DNA from: JBBRMU01 sp038230655
Lineage (GTDB): Bacteria > Patescibacteriota > Microgenomatia > UBA1406 > GWC2-37-13
Length of the DNA stretch: 64,000 nucleotides
Reading direction: 5' to 3'
Assembly (NCBI GenBank): GCA_038230655.1
Contig: JBBRMU010000004.1
Location: 5,857-69,856 of the forward strand
In this document: positions 7,564-17,542 of the stretch, in pieces
Numbering within the stretch: the stretch's first letter is position 1
How the letters are laid out: every line of letters begins with the position of its first letter
Position numbers and translations under genes: made by a program
Notes under the pieces: model-generated
Database searches by the model: none
What the model was told of the DNA's origin: nothing
What the model saw: the letters and a program-made list of their open reading frames with translations, nothing else

Positions 7564-8598
7564 TCAGCTAGCACTTAGTAATAAATAAACCACTTTTTTC
7601 TCAAGATCATGAAGTTGATCATAGATCTTATTATCTGGATCTACATGAGTAGTCTGATTTGAGAGAATGTGTCCGTTGATAAAAGCTTCGAAAATATAGG
7701 GATGAATGTAGTATTTTCGGCTAGTCGCTGGTTTATTGCCTAAATCTGCAGCAACTTTCTTCACAACTTCTACCATGGCTTTTTTCAGTTCTTTCTCATC
7801 GGTTAAAATTCCAAGTTCATTTAAAAATTCAGCGGCAGAAACAGTACCTCCCCAGGTCCTAAACTCTTTAGCAGTAATTTCAAGTCCCGTAATATCTTTT
7901 AAGTAGATATTTACATCAGAGGAGTTTATCGACTCAATCTTTCCGTCTTCATCAACATATTCAAATAAATCTTGCCCTGGTAGTCCTTGGCATCTCCGTA
8001 GTATTTTAGCCACTCTTTTACTCTGGACTTTGACTTTATGATAAACTCCGCTTTTTCCTTTAAACTCAAATTTGAGAATATTTCCTTTAATATCAACATT
8101 TTTATTTTCAAGAGTAGTAAGCCCAAGAGTATCATTTTCATCTCTGTACTCTTCGTTACCTATTCTTATGAGTGTATTTTCAAGAAGCCAGACTATTGTT
8201 GCAAGTATTTTTTTCCTAGGCATGCCGGGTAAAGCCATATCCTCGTTGATATGTCTTCTTAATTTTGGAAGAACCTGCGCAAATAAAAGCAAACTTTCAA
8301 ATTTATTTTGTTGAGCAGCCGCGCTCCACTCCTTATGATAACGATACTGTTTTCTTTTCTTACTATCAAAACCTACCGCCTGTAGATGACCTTTTGGCGA
8401 AGGGCAGATCCAAACATTTTTCCATGCAGGCGGAATATGGAGCTTATTTATTCTTTCAAGTACATTTTTATCAGTTATTTTTTGATTATCCGCTGAAATG
8501 TATTTAAATGAATTACCATTTTTCAATCTGGTAATTCCCGGTTTTTTATCTGATGAGTAGTGGAGTTTGGCTTCTTTTATGAGGTCCTTTGTTTCCAT
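7564..8598 (-). CDS. DNA topoisomerase IB (poxvirus/bacterial type)
   Basis: At 344 residues it has the size of bacterial TopIB enzymes. It relaxes supercoils by nicking one strand through a 3'-phosphotyrosine. Visible: the N-terminal DNA-binding region with IPPAWKNVWICPSPKGHLQAVG (shown in part: IPPAW, GHLQA), basic catalytic residues in RIGNEEY, KVQSKRVAKILRRCQ and the FRTWGGT segment, and the active-site Tyr in SRKYYIHP. A TATAAT box ends 5 bases before the start. Scattered in bacteria and absent from many, it was probably acquired by transfer at some point. Confidence 0.9.
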   Translation of the reverse strand: METKDLIKEAKLHYSSDKKPGITRLKNGNSFKYISADNQKITDKNVLERINKLHIPPAWKNVWICPSPKGHLQAVGFDSKKRKQYRYHKEWSAAAQQNKFESLLLFAQVLPKLRRHINEDMALPGMPRKKILATIVWLLENTLIRIGNEEYRDENDTLGLTTLENKNVDIKGNILKFEFKGKSGVYHKVKVQSKRVAKILRRCQGLPGQDLFEYVDEDGKIESINSSDVNIYLKDITGLEITAKEFRTWGGTVSAAEFLNELGILTDEKELKKAMVEVVKKVAADLGNKPATSRKYYIHPYIFEAFINGHILSNQTTHVDPDNKIYDQLHDLEKKVVYLLLSAS

Positions 8599-8613
8599 AA
8601 ATCATTATAACAC

Positions 8614-8733
8614 TTATAGAATATGCATTTTGCGAACAAATATTTGTAATGCATTTGCAGTAAGTGGATCATTTATCACTCCATTATCAATCATTGTAAG
8701 AGCATCAGAATCACTCTTAAAATAGTCCTTTTT
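8614..8733 (-). other. Possible remnant or very short gene
   Basis: Downstream of the GH130-like gene, on the same strand and overlapping its last codons, a frame reads KKDYFKSDSDALTMIDNG followed by about 20 more residues and ends at 8614. The composition looks protein-like (25 residues if started at the internal ATG). It has no ribosome binding site and could be the tail of a deleted gene. Confidence 0.2.
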
Positions 8734-9664
8734 TCAATTCATTTAAAGAAAACTCAACTTCGAAAGTAGTCCTATCTCCTACATTCACGTATAAGGATAA
8801 CGATTCATTGGGAAATTTCTTCAGTATACCTCCGCACGAGTAAACAACACGTCTGGACTCAGGATGAAGTTCTTCAATAAGGGGTTGTCCTTTGCTGTTT
8901 AAAAAATCATCAGGCGTTAAAATTGGCTCCGGTGCCACAACGACTGAAAACTCATTGCTATTACGAGTTAGTTTTGCCCTTCCAATACTATATATGTATT
9001 TCTCTACACCATCTATTTTTTGGATTGAGATACCATGAATAATAAATAGCGCTTCATTCGGGGTTAACCATATTGGTGGCATGGTTGTTCCGATTCTCCA
9101 GCTTGCCCACGATAAATTAAGTGGAAAAGCAATATCTCCTAATTTTTCAGGTATCTGAGAATGAAGAGAAAACACCATTATTTTATGAAAGTATTCAGTC
9201 GACTCGGGACGAAATAAGTAGGTAATATTATCCACAGGTGTAAGATTTTTCCCAGGCCCGAAGCTATCAATCACTAGAAAAGGAGGTAGTTGATACTTCC
9301 AGGACTTTAAAGTCTCAATTTTGACGATTGCTGGAAAGGGGATTGGTTCTCCAAGCTTATTTCGCAGGACTGCCGTTAATCCTATGATAAGACTGCCATT
9401 TTGTAGCTGTAAAGCTCGCGGATCTTCTAGATTAATTCCGTCGTAGAGTGGTTTCCAGATGACTTTTTCTTGTAATACTTTTCCACCTTTACTTACCTCA
9501 AAAAGCTTTAAAATACCGTTATCAGGTTGGCCTATTTCTCCCGCTTTGGCTACTTCTCTACCTATAAAACAAAGAGACTCGTTATTACTTTGTTTCCAAA
9601 CAGCGAGGTTATACCTGGCTACATTGCTTCCTGGAAATATATTTTTGATTTGACGGAACTTCAA
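8717..9664 (-). CDS. GH130-like beta-propeller glycosidase/phosphorylase
   Basis: A 315-residue cytoplasmic protein with the features of glycoside hydrolase family 130, whose members phosphorolyse or hydrolyse beta-mannosides. Seen: NLEDPRAL (the EDPR signature, catalytic Asp region), GKNLTPVDN, and GTTMPPIWLTPNEALFIIHG, matching the G-x-P-P...HG segment of the family. It abuts the glycosyltransferase gene (2 bases apart) and is surely co-transcribed, so both may act on the same surface or storage glycan. The exact substrate is not predictable. Confidence 0.7.
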   Translation of the reverse strand: MKFRQIKNIFPGSNVARYNLAVWKQSNNESLCFIGREVAKAGEIGQPDNGILKLFEVSKGGKVLQEKVIWKPLYDGINLEDPRALQLQNGSLIIGLTAVLRNKLGEPIPFPAIVKIETLKSWKYQLPPFLVIDSFGPGKNLTPVDNITYLFRPESTEYFHKIMVFSLHSQIPEKLGDIAFPLNLSWASWRIGTTMPPIWLTPNEALFIIHGISIQKIDGVEKYIYSIGRAKLTRNSNEFSVVVAPEPILTPDDFLNSKGQPLIEELHPESRRVVYSCGGILKKFPNESLSLYVNVGDRTTFEVEFSLNELKKGLF

Positions 9665-10906
9665 TTAACTCAGCTCCCTTGGTATAAAATTTGTTAGGAA
9701 CTCTGCCCCGAGCAACTGCGCAGTGTTTTCCGTAGCTACTACATACTGCTCAGATTTCTTATAAAGTAAGTTTATATATCCTTCAGCAACATTACTCCAG
9801 AGCATTAGGCGGGTTTTCTCAAAAGCCTTTCGATGCATTTGAGTTAGTCTTTGTGGGCTACTCAGAAGATCTAGTAATGCAGCTGTCACAGCAGATGAGT
9901 CTTTTATAATCACTAATCTTCCAATATCCGGTGTGACTATCTCTTTTGCTTGGGCAAACTCTGTACTAATTACAGCTCGCCCGGAACCAAGAGCATAGGA
10001 AAGAGTCCCACTTACAGCTTGGTTAGGGTTCGTAGATGTGGCAATATAAATATCGGTCGCTTTTAAGAAACCAAATAGATCTGGAAGTGCAAGGTATTGA
10101 TCGTAGAATTTAACATGCTTCTTTAAACCTAATTTGGTAACCATCTGTGATAACTCCATTCGGTAATTTTCACCTTCACTTCTTCTTACTACAGGGTGAG
10201 TTTCCCCCAAAATCAGATAGATTACTGAAGGGTATTTCTTTATAACTTTTGGTAGAGCATGAATAATATACTCGATACCTTTTCCTCTACCAAGTAGGCC
10301 GAATGTACTAAGAACAATACGGTTTTGTAGCTCCAACTTTACTTTTGACTTACTTTGTGTTGAGAATTTACTTGGGTGTATACCATGGGGTATGACCGTA
10401 ACTTTCCCATGTGATTCTGGATAGACCAACTCTATTATCTCTTTTGAGCTATTAGTCAAGACAACGATGGAATGAGCGAGTGCTATTATTTTAGCAGTTA
10501 CTAGTTCCATTTCCGGTTTTGGGAGAGGAAGAACTGTGTGTAACGTTACGAGAACGGGTTTTTTACAGATCTTCATAAAACTAAGGATATTTTCACCATA
10601 ATGACCACCGAAGATTCCGTATTCATGCTGCAGAATCACACCTGTGATCTTCCTGTCCTTATTGATAATCTTAGCTAAATTTGAGAAGTCTTTTTTACTA
10701 TTTTGGTCTACTTTCCACTCAACTTCTGGGGGATATTTGAAAGTATCCAAAGGCGTTAGATTTAAGGCAGCTACTTTACACTCTACATCTGAGCCGAGTA
10801 ATTCCTGACTAAACTCTAATAAATCTTGTGTAAAAGTGGCGATTCCGCACTCTCGAGGAGGATATGTGCTGATAAAGACGATAGTTGACTTATTATGAGT
10901 TATTAT
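9665..10906 (-). CDS. GT4-family glycosyltransferase with apparent AUA start
   Basis: A GT-B glycosyltransferase of about 413 residues. The N-terminal Rossmann entry FISTYPPRECGIATFTQDL and the C-terminal donor site (STFGLLGRGKGIEYIIHALP, then SGTLSYALGSGRAVIST) are typical of GT4. The first ordinary start codon in frame is TTG at 10750, which would remove the conserved N-terminus. The frame stays open upstream to a TAA at 10913-10915, and an ATA at 10904-10906 lies 5 bases after a TATAAT box (10912-10917), where this genome's leaderless starts sit. A 10-base tandem repeat (CTCATAATAA twice) covers the start. Confidence 0.75.
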   Translation of the reverse strand: MITHNKSTIVFISTYPPRECGIATFTQDLLEFSQELLGSDVECKVAALNLTPLDTFKYPPEVEWKVDQNSKKDFSNLAKIINKDRKITGVILQHEYGIFGGHYGENILSFMKICKKPVLVTLHTVLPLPKPEMELVTAKIIALAHSIVVLTNSSKEIIELVYPESHGKVTVIPHGIHPSKFSTQSKSKVKLELQNRIVLSTFGLLGRGKGIEYIIHALPKVIKKYPSVIYLILGETHPVVRRSEGENYRMELSQMVTKLGLKKHVKFYDQYLALPDLFGFLKATDIYIATSTNPNQAVSGTLSYALGSGRAVISTEFAQAKEIVTPDIGRLVIIKDSSAVTAALLDLLSSPQRLTQMHRKAFEKTRLMLWSNVAEGYINLLYKKSEQYVVATENTAQLLGAEFLTNFIPRELS

Positions 10907-11166
10907 GAGATATTATATCGGATCTAGAGATAGAAAGCAAATTGGCAAGTTTAGCCAGTATAATCTTATAATAGCTTTCTAACTAAAATATGACGCCATG
11001 AAACGAAATAAATGAATAGCGTCAAGCTCAAATACTAGAAGATCTGAAGTTCTCTCTACGGATTGGTCAGGAAAATAGGAGATATAATTTCAAATAAAAC
11101 ATTTTAATTCTCTGGACCTGCAGACTAACTTGACATTTTAAAGCTTATAACCTATAATATAGGATT
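10907..11166. promoter_or_regulatory. Divergent intergenic region with two promoters
   Basis: It holds TATAAT on the minus strand at 10912-10917 for the glycosyltransferase and TATAAT on the plus strand at 11153-11158 for the gene at 11167, which begins 8 bases later. TTGACA-like TTGACATT at 11130-11137 may be the matching -35 box. I see no gene or structured RNA in the middle part. Confidence 0.5.
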
Positions 11167-12489
11167 ATGGAAAATCAACCACTCCAACTTCCAAGTCCCT
11201 TAGTTGCAGAAAATAAGGGTCAAAATACTGCTGAACTGCCGAAAGATCCACTTTCATCCATAAGTGAAAACTTACAGGCATATCAAGCATTATTACCATC
11301 AACATCTTTCTCTAATCTATCAACTATGCAAACATGGATTACCGAACAAACATTGGCTTTTAAGTCTCTATCAGAGATTGAGAAGCTAAGTGAACAAGGT
11401 GCACAATTAAGAATTGAGCTAAACGAAACTATTGCTAAGTATAATGAGGCCGCAAAAAATGAAGCTATATCTACCGGTGAAATAACACCAAATGCGGGGA
11501 TACTAGTGGGAAAACCCCAAGTTGAGAAAAAAAGACGCAGTATCGCAGTCAGATCAAGTATACCTCCAGGGCTGCCACATAATGACTTGGCTCCACTCTC
11601 AATTTTTAGAGATAAAAATAGGATAGCTTCACCAGAACTCTCAAGAGAAATTGTCCAAGTTTGTGAAGAAACTCGTCCACAAGATGAGTACTATGTCCAA
11701 ACTGTAACTGCCATAACATTATCATTACCAAATAATCTGATAAATGGTAACATCTCTTCAACCCCTCAAGAATTTAGAGATGTAAAATCTGTTGCTAGAG
11801 ATGTGGTTGGACTTGTTACGCTTGTCGAAAACTACAGACTTAATCGGATACCAATTCCATCTCAACTAGAAATTGCGACAGCAACAGGACAAGAGCAAGA
11901 AGAGCTGCTTACACAGTATTTAACTGCCTTAACAGTACATCAACTTAATCTTGAGTTACTAGACCCTAACAGGAGTGAAAAAGATTTTAGTAAACAGTAT
12001 CAGCAAATGAATACAAGTATCAAAGACATAGCCGAACTTATTAGTGTTAAATATTCAGACGAAGGTATGGAAAAAATTGGTGAGACTGTCATTAAGTTAC
12101 CTAGTGTAATCGGAGCAATGTTAACATCGAGAATGAGCAATGAACTACACCATTCATTAGGCTTTCCTCGTGCAGATTTGATGTCAGAAGAACGATTTGC
12201 AAAACATTTAAGAGACACGTCACATACAAGGGATGGCGTAAGATTTGAGCTAGCCCTTTTAATTGAGACTCTAGCCGATAGAGCAATTGAAGGTGAAGAT
12301 CTCAATGTAAATATAATTTTCGCTCAACTTGAAGATCTCGATTATGGTGAGTCAGCTATAAAAGATATATTTTCTAACTTAGATAGTGACCAACGAGATA
12401 TTCTTTTCACTGCTCTTAGATTTTCGGGCTGTTTTAGAGACCTAATTCCTTATCTACACAAAAAAATAGAAAATAATGAGGATTTTTAA
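11167..12489 (+). CDS. Large unrecognised soluble protein, 440 residues
   Basis: Not recognised. No signal peptide or membrane helices. The first 120 residues are polar and coiled-coil prone (EIEKLSEQGAQLRIELNETI); a basic patch KKRRSIAVR follows. The remainder looks helical. It has a leaderless promoter and is followed after 15 bases by an 890-residue unrecognised gene, so the two form an operon and probably a two-protein system. Nothing points to a reaction. Confidence 0.65.
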   Translation: MENQPLQLPSPLVAENKGQNTAELPKDPLSSISENLQAYQALLPSTSFSNLSTMQTWITEQTLAFKSLSEIEKLSEQGAQLRIELNETIAKYNEAAKNEAISTGEITPNAGILVGKPQVEKKRRSIAVRSSIPPGLPHNDLAPLSIFRDKNRIASPELSREIVQVCEETRPQDEYYVQTVTAITLSLPNNLINGNISSTPQEFRDVKSVARDVVGLVTLVENYRLNRIPIPSQLEIATATGQEQEELLTQYLTALTVHQLNLELLDPNRSEKDFSKQYQQMNTSIKDIAELISVKYSDEGMEKIGETVIKLPSVIGAMLTSRMSNELHHSLGFPRADLMSEERFAKHLRDTSHTRDGVRFELALLIETLADRAIEGEDLNVNIIFAQLEDLDYGESAIKDIFSNLDSDQRDILFTALRFSGCFRDLIPYLHKKIENNEDF

Positions 12490-12504
12490 TTATTTGCCCA
12501 GCAT

Positions 12505-15177
12505 ATGGCTGATCAAGAAAATAGAGGACTAGTTCCTTTTAATAAATCTACTGACATTAGCGCATATGAGGATAGGATTCTCAGTCCTAACCAAAATACA
12601 GACCTAGAACAAATAACAAAAGGTTATCTTCGGGAACATAAACTTCTTAAAAATATCACTAACATCAGAGCAGGCGTTGGAGTTGTATTTGCTTGTATAG
12701 AAGAGGAGTTAACAACCAAAGATAAACGAGCTCATTTGAAACCTGAAGATAATTTTAAGCTTCTCTATAAAAAAGGAATGGATAAGCGAAAACTGTTGCT
12801 TACTAAAGTCGCTTATGATTTGGAACTAATCGGCTCCGGAGGAGAGTACAGTGGTGAGCTTGCTTTGCCTGACTACATAGTTAGGCCAGCACTCGAGGAA
12901 TATACAAATCATATCCTGAAACCGAGATTAGATAAGAGTAAAGCACTGTTAGATGAGGCTCAAAAAAGACGCCCGATCTACTCAGGACTTTTAAATTTAG
13001 CAAGAACTGAAGTCGAAAAGGTTATACCTCAAGCATCACAAATTAGCCTAAACAGAACTCAGGAGGCAGGCCTTGTTAGAAATACTATATTTAGTTATTT
13101 GGTCTACGGTAGTCCTAAGCCACTTTTAGAAACTGAGGATATACTTAAAAATACTGGAACCTTTCAATATCAGACTGAAAACAGTCTTCAGGATAAATGT
13201 TTTGAAATAAGTGAAGTATTAGAAATGGATCCGGCTGAGGTTTATAAATACCTACATGATGTGACCGAACAGATGAAAAGTAGTTTCTCTCAACTGCCTA
13301 ATAATAAATCTTCCAGTATGGAAGGCTTATCTCAGTCGTTTAGGCTGCTGAATAGATATTTTTTAATTGAAAATCCGTTTAATAAGTTTTCTGAAGTTAA
13401 CGAAGAAAAAACCGAAGATCCTCATAGTATATGGAACCGTAATAATACGATTACAATCATGACTGATGAAGGAGTTGAATATAGAGTTCCTACCATTAAA
13501 GTTCTCCAAGTTGCTCAACATGCAATCGGAGCAAGGGATGATAATCGTGCATCACAGTTAAGAAGAGGTATTCAAATTATTGAGAGACTTCATGAGGAGT
13601 TATACGATCAGCAAGAAAAGGAACACCTTAAAAAGTTAGAAAATAATCTAGTTAAAGAGCAAAATAAGTCTGAGGATTTTAGAAATCAACTATATGAAGG
13701 AGTCATACCTGAAGAGGCTGCGCTGACAAAAAACGAGATAAGGAAAGCTGTTAAAGAACAGTTGGATTCCTTACGAGATGAGGCAAATGTGTTCGATGAA
13801 ATAAGATCATACCGTGAAAAACAGGTTCAAACAGCATATAGACTGTTACATAGATACAAATTTGGTCGTCAGGCTGGGGAATTGGACATTCCAGCTTTAT
13901 TGGAAGTCTATGAGGCACCAGAGAATATCAATAATCTTGTCAGGTTTTTTACCCGAGAAAAGCTTTTTAGACGCTTCCATGATGCTATGAGATTCAACTA
14001 TTCACAATACTTAAAATCAGGAGAGAAACAGAAAGAAAAACATCCAAGAAAGAACGAATCTATACGAAATTTTTATAAAGATGCATACGATACAACAATA
14101 ATAGATATCTTACAGAGTAGATCTGATCTATGGCGTGAAAAATCAATCAAAAAAATTCCTAAAGAGCGCCATCTTTTGATCTGGGATGAAGTTATACAGG
14201 GAGAGGAAGATATAATATTTTCACTCCTAAAGCTTTGGGAGTATCAGATTGGACCAAATGATAATTTAGCTTGGGTAGAACAAAATCGCAGTCTGATGAA
14301 CATTCACCATTACTCAGAGCTAGAAGCACGCATAAATAAAGTAAGTGTGTGGAAGTCAATACTAGCAAATAAGGAAATTCCAGACAGGAAGAGATCAGAG
14401 TTTATGATGGTACAAAGTCGTGAAACTGACCTATTCAGATTAAAAGACTTAATTGATAGTTGGAAAAAGAATACAGAGACATCCGCTTTCTTAAGAAATG
14501 CGCACTCGAGAATTCAGATAAGACTTCTTTCAAGATTTCACAAGATGAAAGATGCACAGGAAGATAAAGTACCACCTTTCTTTAGACAGATGTCACAAGA
14601 TTTCGGCCCAGCTATGATACTTCTTAAGTCAATTGTGAGATTGATACCAAGTGGTATGCCATTTAAACTTCAGAAAATTCCATCATTAGAGGATATCGTG
14701 AACGATCCAGATTTAATTCCAACACAAATTAAGTTTAAAAAAAAACCCTCCTCAAAAGTCGAAATTGCAGAAACAAGAGATAGTGTTAAAAAGTTATTTA
14801 AGCAGTCGCTTGCTGAAAGAGGTCTAGTCTTCTCAGACAATCTCTTCGATCATCTATTATCTGTCGATAATATACACGCAATGGCAGTAAATGTTAATTT
14901 ATTAACGAGTTTTTTTGGGGTAGAAGATGAAATAAAGATATGGCTGCAACACCTCGAAATGAAAGTAACTGAGCAAGTTGAACTGCCATATAATCTTCTT
15001 AAGACCCCCCCTGAAGAGCTTATTAAGAAACATTTTAGTGGTGTTATTAAAGCTGAACAAAGCATCGTAAAGGCGAAGGAAAAGAGGCGCAAAACTATTG
15101 AATCGAGGATTACTCAGCTTAGGCATCTAAACCTAATTGTTCCTGAATCTCACTTTGAGGATAAAAGTATTAAATAA
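12505..15177 (+). CDS. Very large unrecognised helical protein, 890 residues
   Basis: Not recognised. Almost entirely helical and highly charged, with coiled-coil stretches around residues 365-420 (EKEHLKKLENNLVKEQNKSE) and many basic/acidic alternations. It has no membrane segment, P-loop, zinc motif or catalytic signature that I can find. The start lies 15 bases after the stop of the 440-residue gene and has no ribosome binding site of the AGGAGG kind. Size and pairing suggest a structural or scaffold role, but that is only an inference. Confidence 0.65.
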   Translation: MADQENRGLVPFNKSTDISAYEDRILSPNQNTDLEQITKGYLREHKLLKNITNIRAGVGVVFACIEEELTTKDKRAHLKPEDNFKLLYKKGMDKRKLLLTKVAYDLELIGSGGEYSGELALPDYIVRPALEEYTNHILKPRLDKSKALLDEAQKRRPIYSGLLNLARTEVEKVIPQASQISLNRTQEAGLVRNTIFSYLVYGSPKPLLETEDILKNTGTFQYQTENSLQDKCFEISEVLEMDPAEVYKYLHDVTEQMKSSFSQLPNNKSSSMEGLSQSFRLLNRYFLIENPFNKFSEVNEEKTEDPHSIWNRNNTITIMTDEGVEYRVPTIKVLQVAQHAIGARDDNRASQLRRGIQIIERLHEELYDQQEKEHLKKLENNLVKEQNKSEDFRNQLYEGVIPEEAALTKNEIRKAVKEQLDSLRDEANVFDEIRSYREKQVQTAYRLLHRYKFGRQAGELDIPALLEVYEAPENINNLVRFFTREKLFRRFHDAMRFNYSQYLKSGEKQKEKHPRKNESIRNFYKDAYDTTIIDILQSRSDLWREKSIKKIPKERHLLIWDEVIQGEEDIIFSLLKLWEYQIGPNDNLAWVEQNRSLMNIHHYSELEARINKVSVWKSILANKEIPDRKRSEFMMVQSRETDLFRLKDLIDSWKKNTETSAFLRNAHSRIQIRLLSRFHKMKDAQEDKVPPFFRQMSQDFGPAMILLKSIVRLIPSGMPFKLQKIPSLEDIVNDPDLIPTQIKFKKKPSSKVEIAETRDSVKKLFKQSLAERGLVFSDNLFDHLLSVDNIHAMAVNVNLLTSFFGVEDEIKIWLQHLEMKVTEQVELPYNLLKTPPEELIKKHFSGVIKAEQSIVKAKEKRRKTIESRITQLRHLNLIVPESHFEDKSIK

Positions 15178-15237
15178 AAATATATCTCTCTTGCTCTAAT
15201 TATTACTCTACCTTCGACTTAAATATTAAAAATCTAC

Positions 15238-16857
15238 TTATAACAAAATACCAATAATAACTAATGCTAGAGGAACCAGGTAAATAAACGGATTGTTAGT
15301 ACCTGTAACCAGTAGGTTTGAGGATCCGATTACAGAACCTGATGGAGTTAAAGTTGTAAGTACTGAAGATTTATTTTTTATAGTTAAAATAGAACTCGTT
15401 GGTGTGCTTGAACTACTATTATTGCTGGAACTAGTGGGCTTAGGTGTTGATGTGCTTCCACTAGGAGCAGCTCTTGGGGTCGCCGATGGACCCGGAGTTG
15501 AAGTAACAGTAGGTCCAGGGGTACTGGTTGCACCCGAGGTAGGTGTTGGAGTGTTAGTTGCACCTGGAACTGGGGTAGCAGTGGGGCCTGTAGGGCTAGG
15601 TGTAGGCGTTGCTGTGGCACCAGGTGTTGGAGTTGCAGTTGGGGCTACAAAAACGAGCTCAAAAGCACCTATGTCGCAGGTAGAAGTTCCGTTATTATCT
15701 CCATCTTGAGGACGGCTAGTGCCTCTTTGATCACTTGAGCCACACGAAGCACCCGTATCAATTGCAGGCGACCTGGTTTGAAGTGCATGAGTCATTGTAC
15801 CTCCTCCGTTATCTGAAAGTGATGATAGAAGCGGATTTGTACTACTTAAATCGTTTGGGCCAATTAACACAGTTGCACAGCTAGAGTCGCTACTTATATT
15901 ATTGCCGTTGGAAGTTATGGCACTTGGTGCTCCAACACGGCAGTTTCCACCATTATTGTCAGAAAGGATCGAGTTAGTCAATTGAACAGACGCAGCAGCA
16001 TCTGCATATATACCCCCGCCATTATTAGACGCTGCTGTGTTATTGGCTACTGTAACACTCCTCAAATTACTTGTTCCAAAGACAGCGATTCCTCCTCCAT
16101 TTGCCGAACCGATACTAGAAACTGTATTTCCACTTATCGTTCCATTCGTAATGTTTAAAGTGCCTTTGTTAGTAATACCTCCGCCAGTACCTGTAGCAGT
16201 ATCCGTTACTAAGTTATTTATAACAGCAATATTTTTGGTTGTCACAGTCTTACCAGGATCATTATAGATGCCTGCTCCGGACTCCGCCGTATTATTCGAG
16301 ACAATCAAGTTAATAATATCAACTGCTCCTTGATTGTAGAGTCCCCCTCCAAAAGTATTTGACTGGCCAGTGTTTAACTGACCATCTTTTAAAGTAAGGC
16401 CACTAACTTGCAGTGAGCCTGTGGACGTAACATGAATGACTCTATCAATTTGGTTAGCGTCTATGATTGTGGATGTCGCTCCTGCTCCAACCATCGTGAT
16501 AACGCTTGTAATATCTAAGTCTCCAGTTGCATTACTGTCTTCGTCTCTTCCTGCAATCGATAGAGTATAGGTGCCGGCAGGTATATCAACTTCATTTGGC
16601 CCAGCTAAAGCATTAGACTCAGAAATTGCTGCTCGTAAAGTACAAAAGCCAGAACTCGTATGACAGATCCCATCGCCCGGGTTATCATCATCCTCATCGA
16701 TTGTGCTGTTTACGTTAAAGTTACCAGCCGCTCTTGCCATCTTAAGACCTGACTGCATATTTGCTTTCGTTAGGGTAACGATTATATAGGTAGAGATCGA
16801 GACTATGAATATCGCAAGAGTCCCTAGTAAAATTGATTTTGAAGCACCTCTTTTCAT
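15238..16857 (-). CDS. CSLREA-type parallel beta-helix surface protein
   Basis: A 539-residue exported protein: an N-terminal membrane/signal segment (residues 9-30), a CSLREA-like opening (FNVNSTIDEDDD, then GICHTSSGFCTLRAAISESN), a right-handed beta-helix with repeated Asn/Gly turns (GGGLYNQG, GGGITNKG, GGGIYADA), a Thr/Pro linker of about 75 residues built from TPTPGAT-like units, and a C-terminal hydrophobic anchor. Such proteins face outwards and often bind or cut polysaccharide. No LPxTG motif is seen before the C-terminal helix, so anchoring is by the helix itself. Confidence 0.8.
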   Translation of the reverse strand: MKRGASKSILLGTLAIFIVSISTYIIVTLTKANMQSGLKMARAAGNFNVNSTIDEDDDNPGDGICHTSSGFCTLRAAISESNALAGPNEVDIPAGTYTLSIAGRDEDSNATGDLDITSVITMVGAGATSTIIDANQIDRVIHVTSTGSLQVSGLTLKDGQLNTGQSNTFGGGLYNQGAVDIINLIVSNNTAESGAGIYNDPGKTVTTKNIAVINNLVTDTATGTGGGITNKGTLNITNGTISGNTVSSIGSANGGGIAVFGTSNLRSVTVANNTAASNNGGGIYADAAASVQLTNSILSDNNGGNCRVGAPSAITSNGNNISSDSSCATVLIGPNDLSSTNPLLSSLSDNGGGTMTHALQTRSPAIDTGASCGSSDQRGTSRPQDGDNNGTSTCDIGAFELVFVAPTATPTPGATATPTPSPTGPTATPVPGATNTPTPTSGATSTPGPTVTSTPGPSATPRAAPSGSTSTPKPTSSSNNSSSSTPTSSILTIKNKSSVLTTLTPSGSVIGSSNLLVTGTNNPFIYLVPLALVIIGILL

Positions 16858-16939
16858 TACAATTAGTTATACATTATTTTATGGATGATTACCAACAATT
16901 TAATCTGGATTACCTTAATTCGACTAGCTTATAACAGTT

Positions 16940-17518
16940 TTAATACTTTATGTAAGAGTGAAAGTACTTTAAAAACTTAACATAATGTGTGAAAATTGTA
17001 TAAGCAATAAATACTGTTAACCCGGGGAAAATAATCAGTCTTTCTACAAAGCCGCCTGTTTTAATTCTCAGAGCTTTGAACGGAGGAATACCAAATCTGA
17101 AGGGATATGGAAAAAACCATGGAACTCCTTCGTGTGTAAAGCTATCAGCAATCAAATGCGAGATATACCCTATCATAAAACTCAACCAGACTATCTTCAT
17201 GTCCACGAGTAAAAATGTATGCACCCAACTAAGAAGATACTCTAATCCTGCACCAAAAAGTATTATACCTATAATAGAGTGAGAAATTAATCTGTGCCCA
17301 CCAAGAAGAGGGGATATAATTCTCCCTATGAGTGACCCCGCTGGAAGTTTATGCCATAAATGAGCGGTAGGTTGATCAATGTCAGGTGCAACCCCTCCGG
17401 CAACATTAGCAGTCAAACTCACTAACAGAGTTGCAAGTGAAAGTGAAACAGGTGCGGTTGAAGCTGCTACGTATGTGAGACATGTTAGTGCAATCAAGTC
17501 ATGAGTTCTACCAGTCAT
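16940..17518 (-). CDS. Membrane-bound metal-dependent hydrolase, YdjM/DUF457-like
   Basis: A 192-residue membrane protein with several helices and the His/Asp motifs of the DUF457 group: GRTHD at the N-terminus, GGVAPDIDQP, GGHRLISHS and GYISHLIADSFTHEG. These residues resemble metal ligands of phospholipase-C-like membrane hydrolases. In Escherichia coli the relative YdjM is in the SOS regulon, but no AAACGATCGTTT box is present here. It is co-oriented with the surface protein downstream. Confidence 0.75.
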   Translation of the reverse strand: MTGRTHDLIALTCLTYVAASTAPVSLSLATLLVSLTANVAGGVAPDIDQPTAHLWHKLPAGSLIGRIISPLLGGHRLISHSIIGIILFGAGLEYLLSWVHTFLLVDMKIVWLSFMIGYISHLIADSFTHEGVPWFFPYPFRFGIPPFKALRIKTGGFVERLIIFPGLTVFIAYTIFTHYVKFLKYFHSYIKY

Positions 17519-17542
17519 CCTATGAGTGTAGCAGATTTATAC

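Noticed and set aside
10861..10920. Reading the repeated TTATTATGAG as a direct-repeat operator
   Set aside because: Only two adjacent copies, lying over the presumed glycosyltransferase start; a simple tandem duplication explains it.
15293..15709. 138-codon plus-strand frame opposite the beta-helix protein
   Set aside because: It is the antisense of the Thr/Pro repeat linker; its Val/Gly/Leu repetition is an artefact of that repeat.
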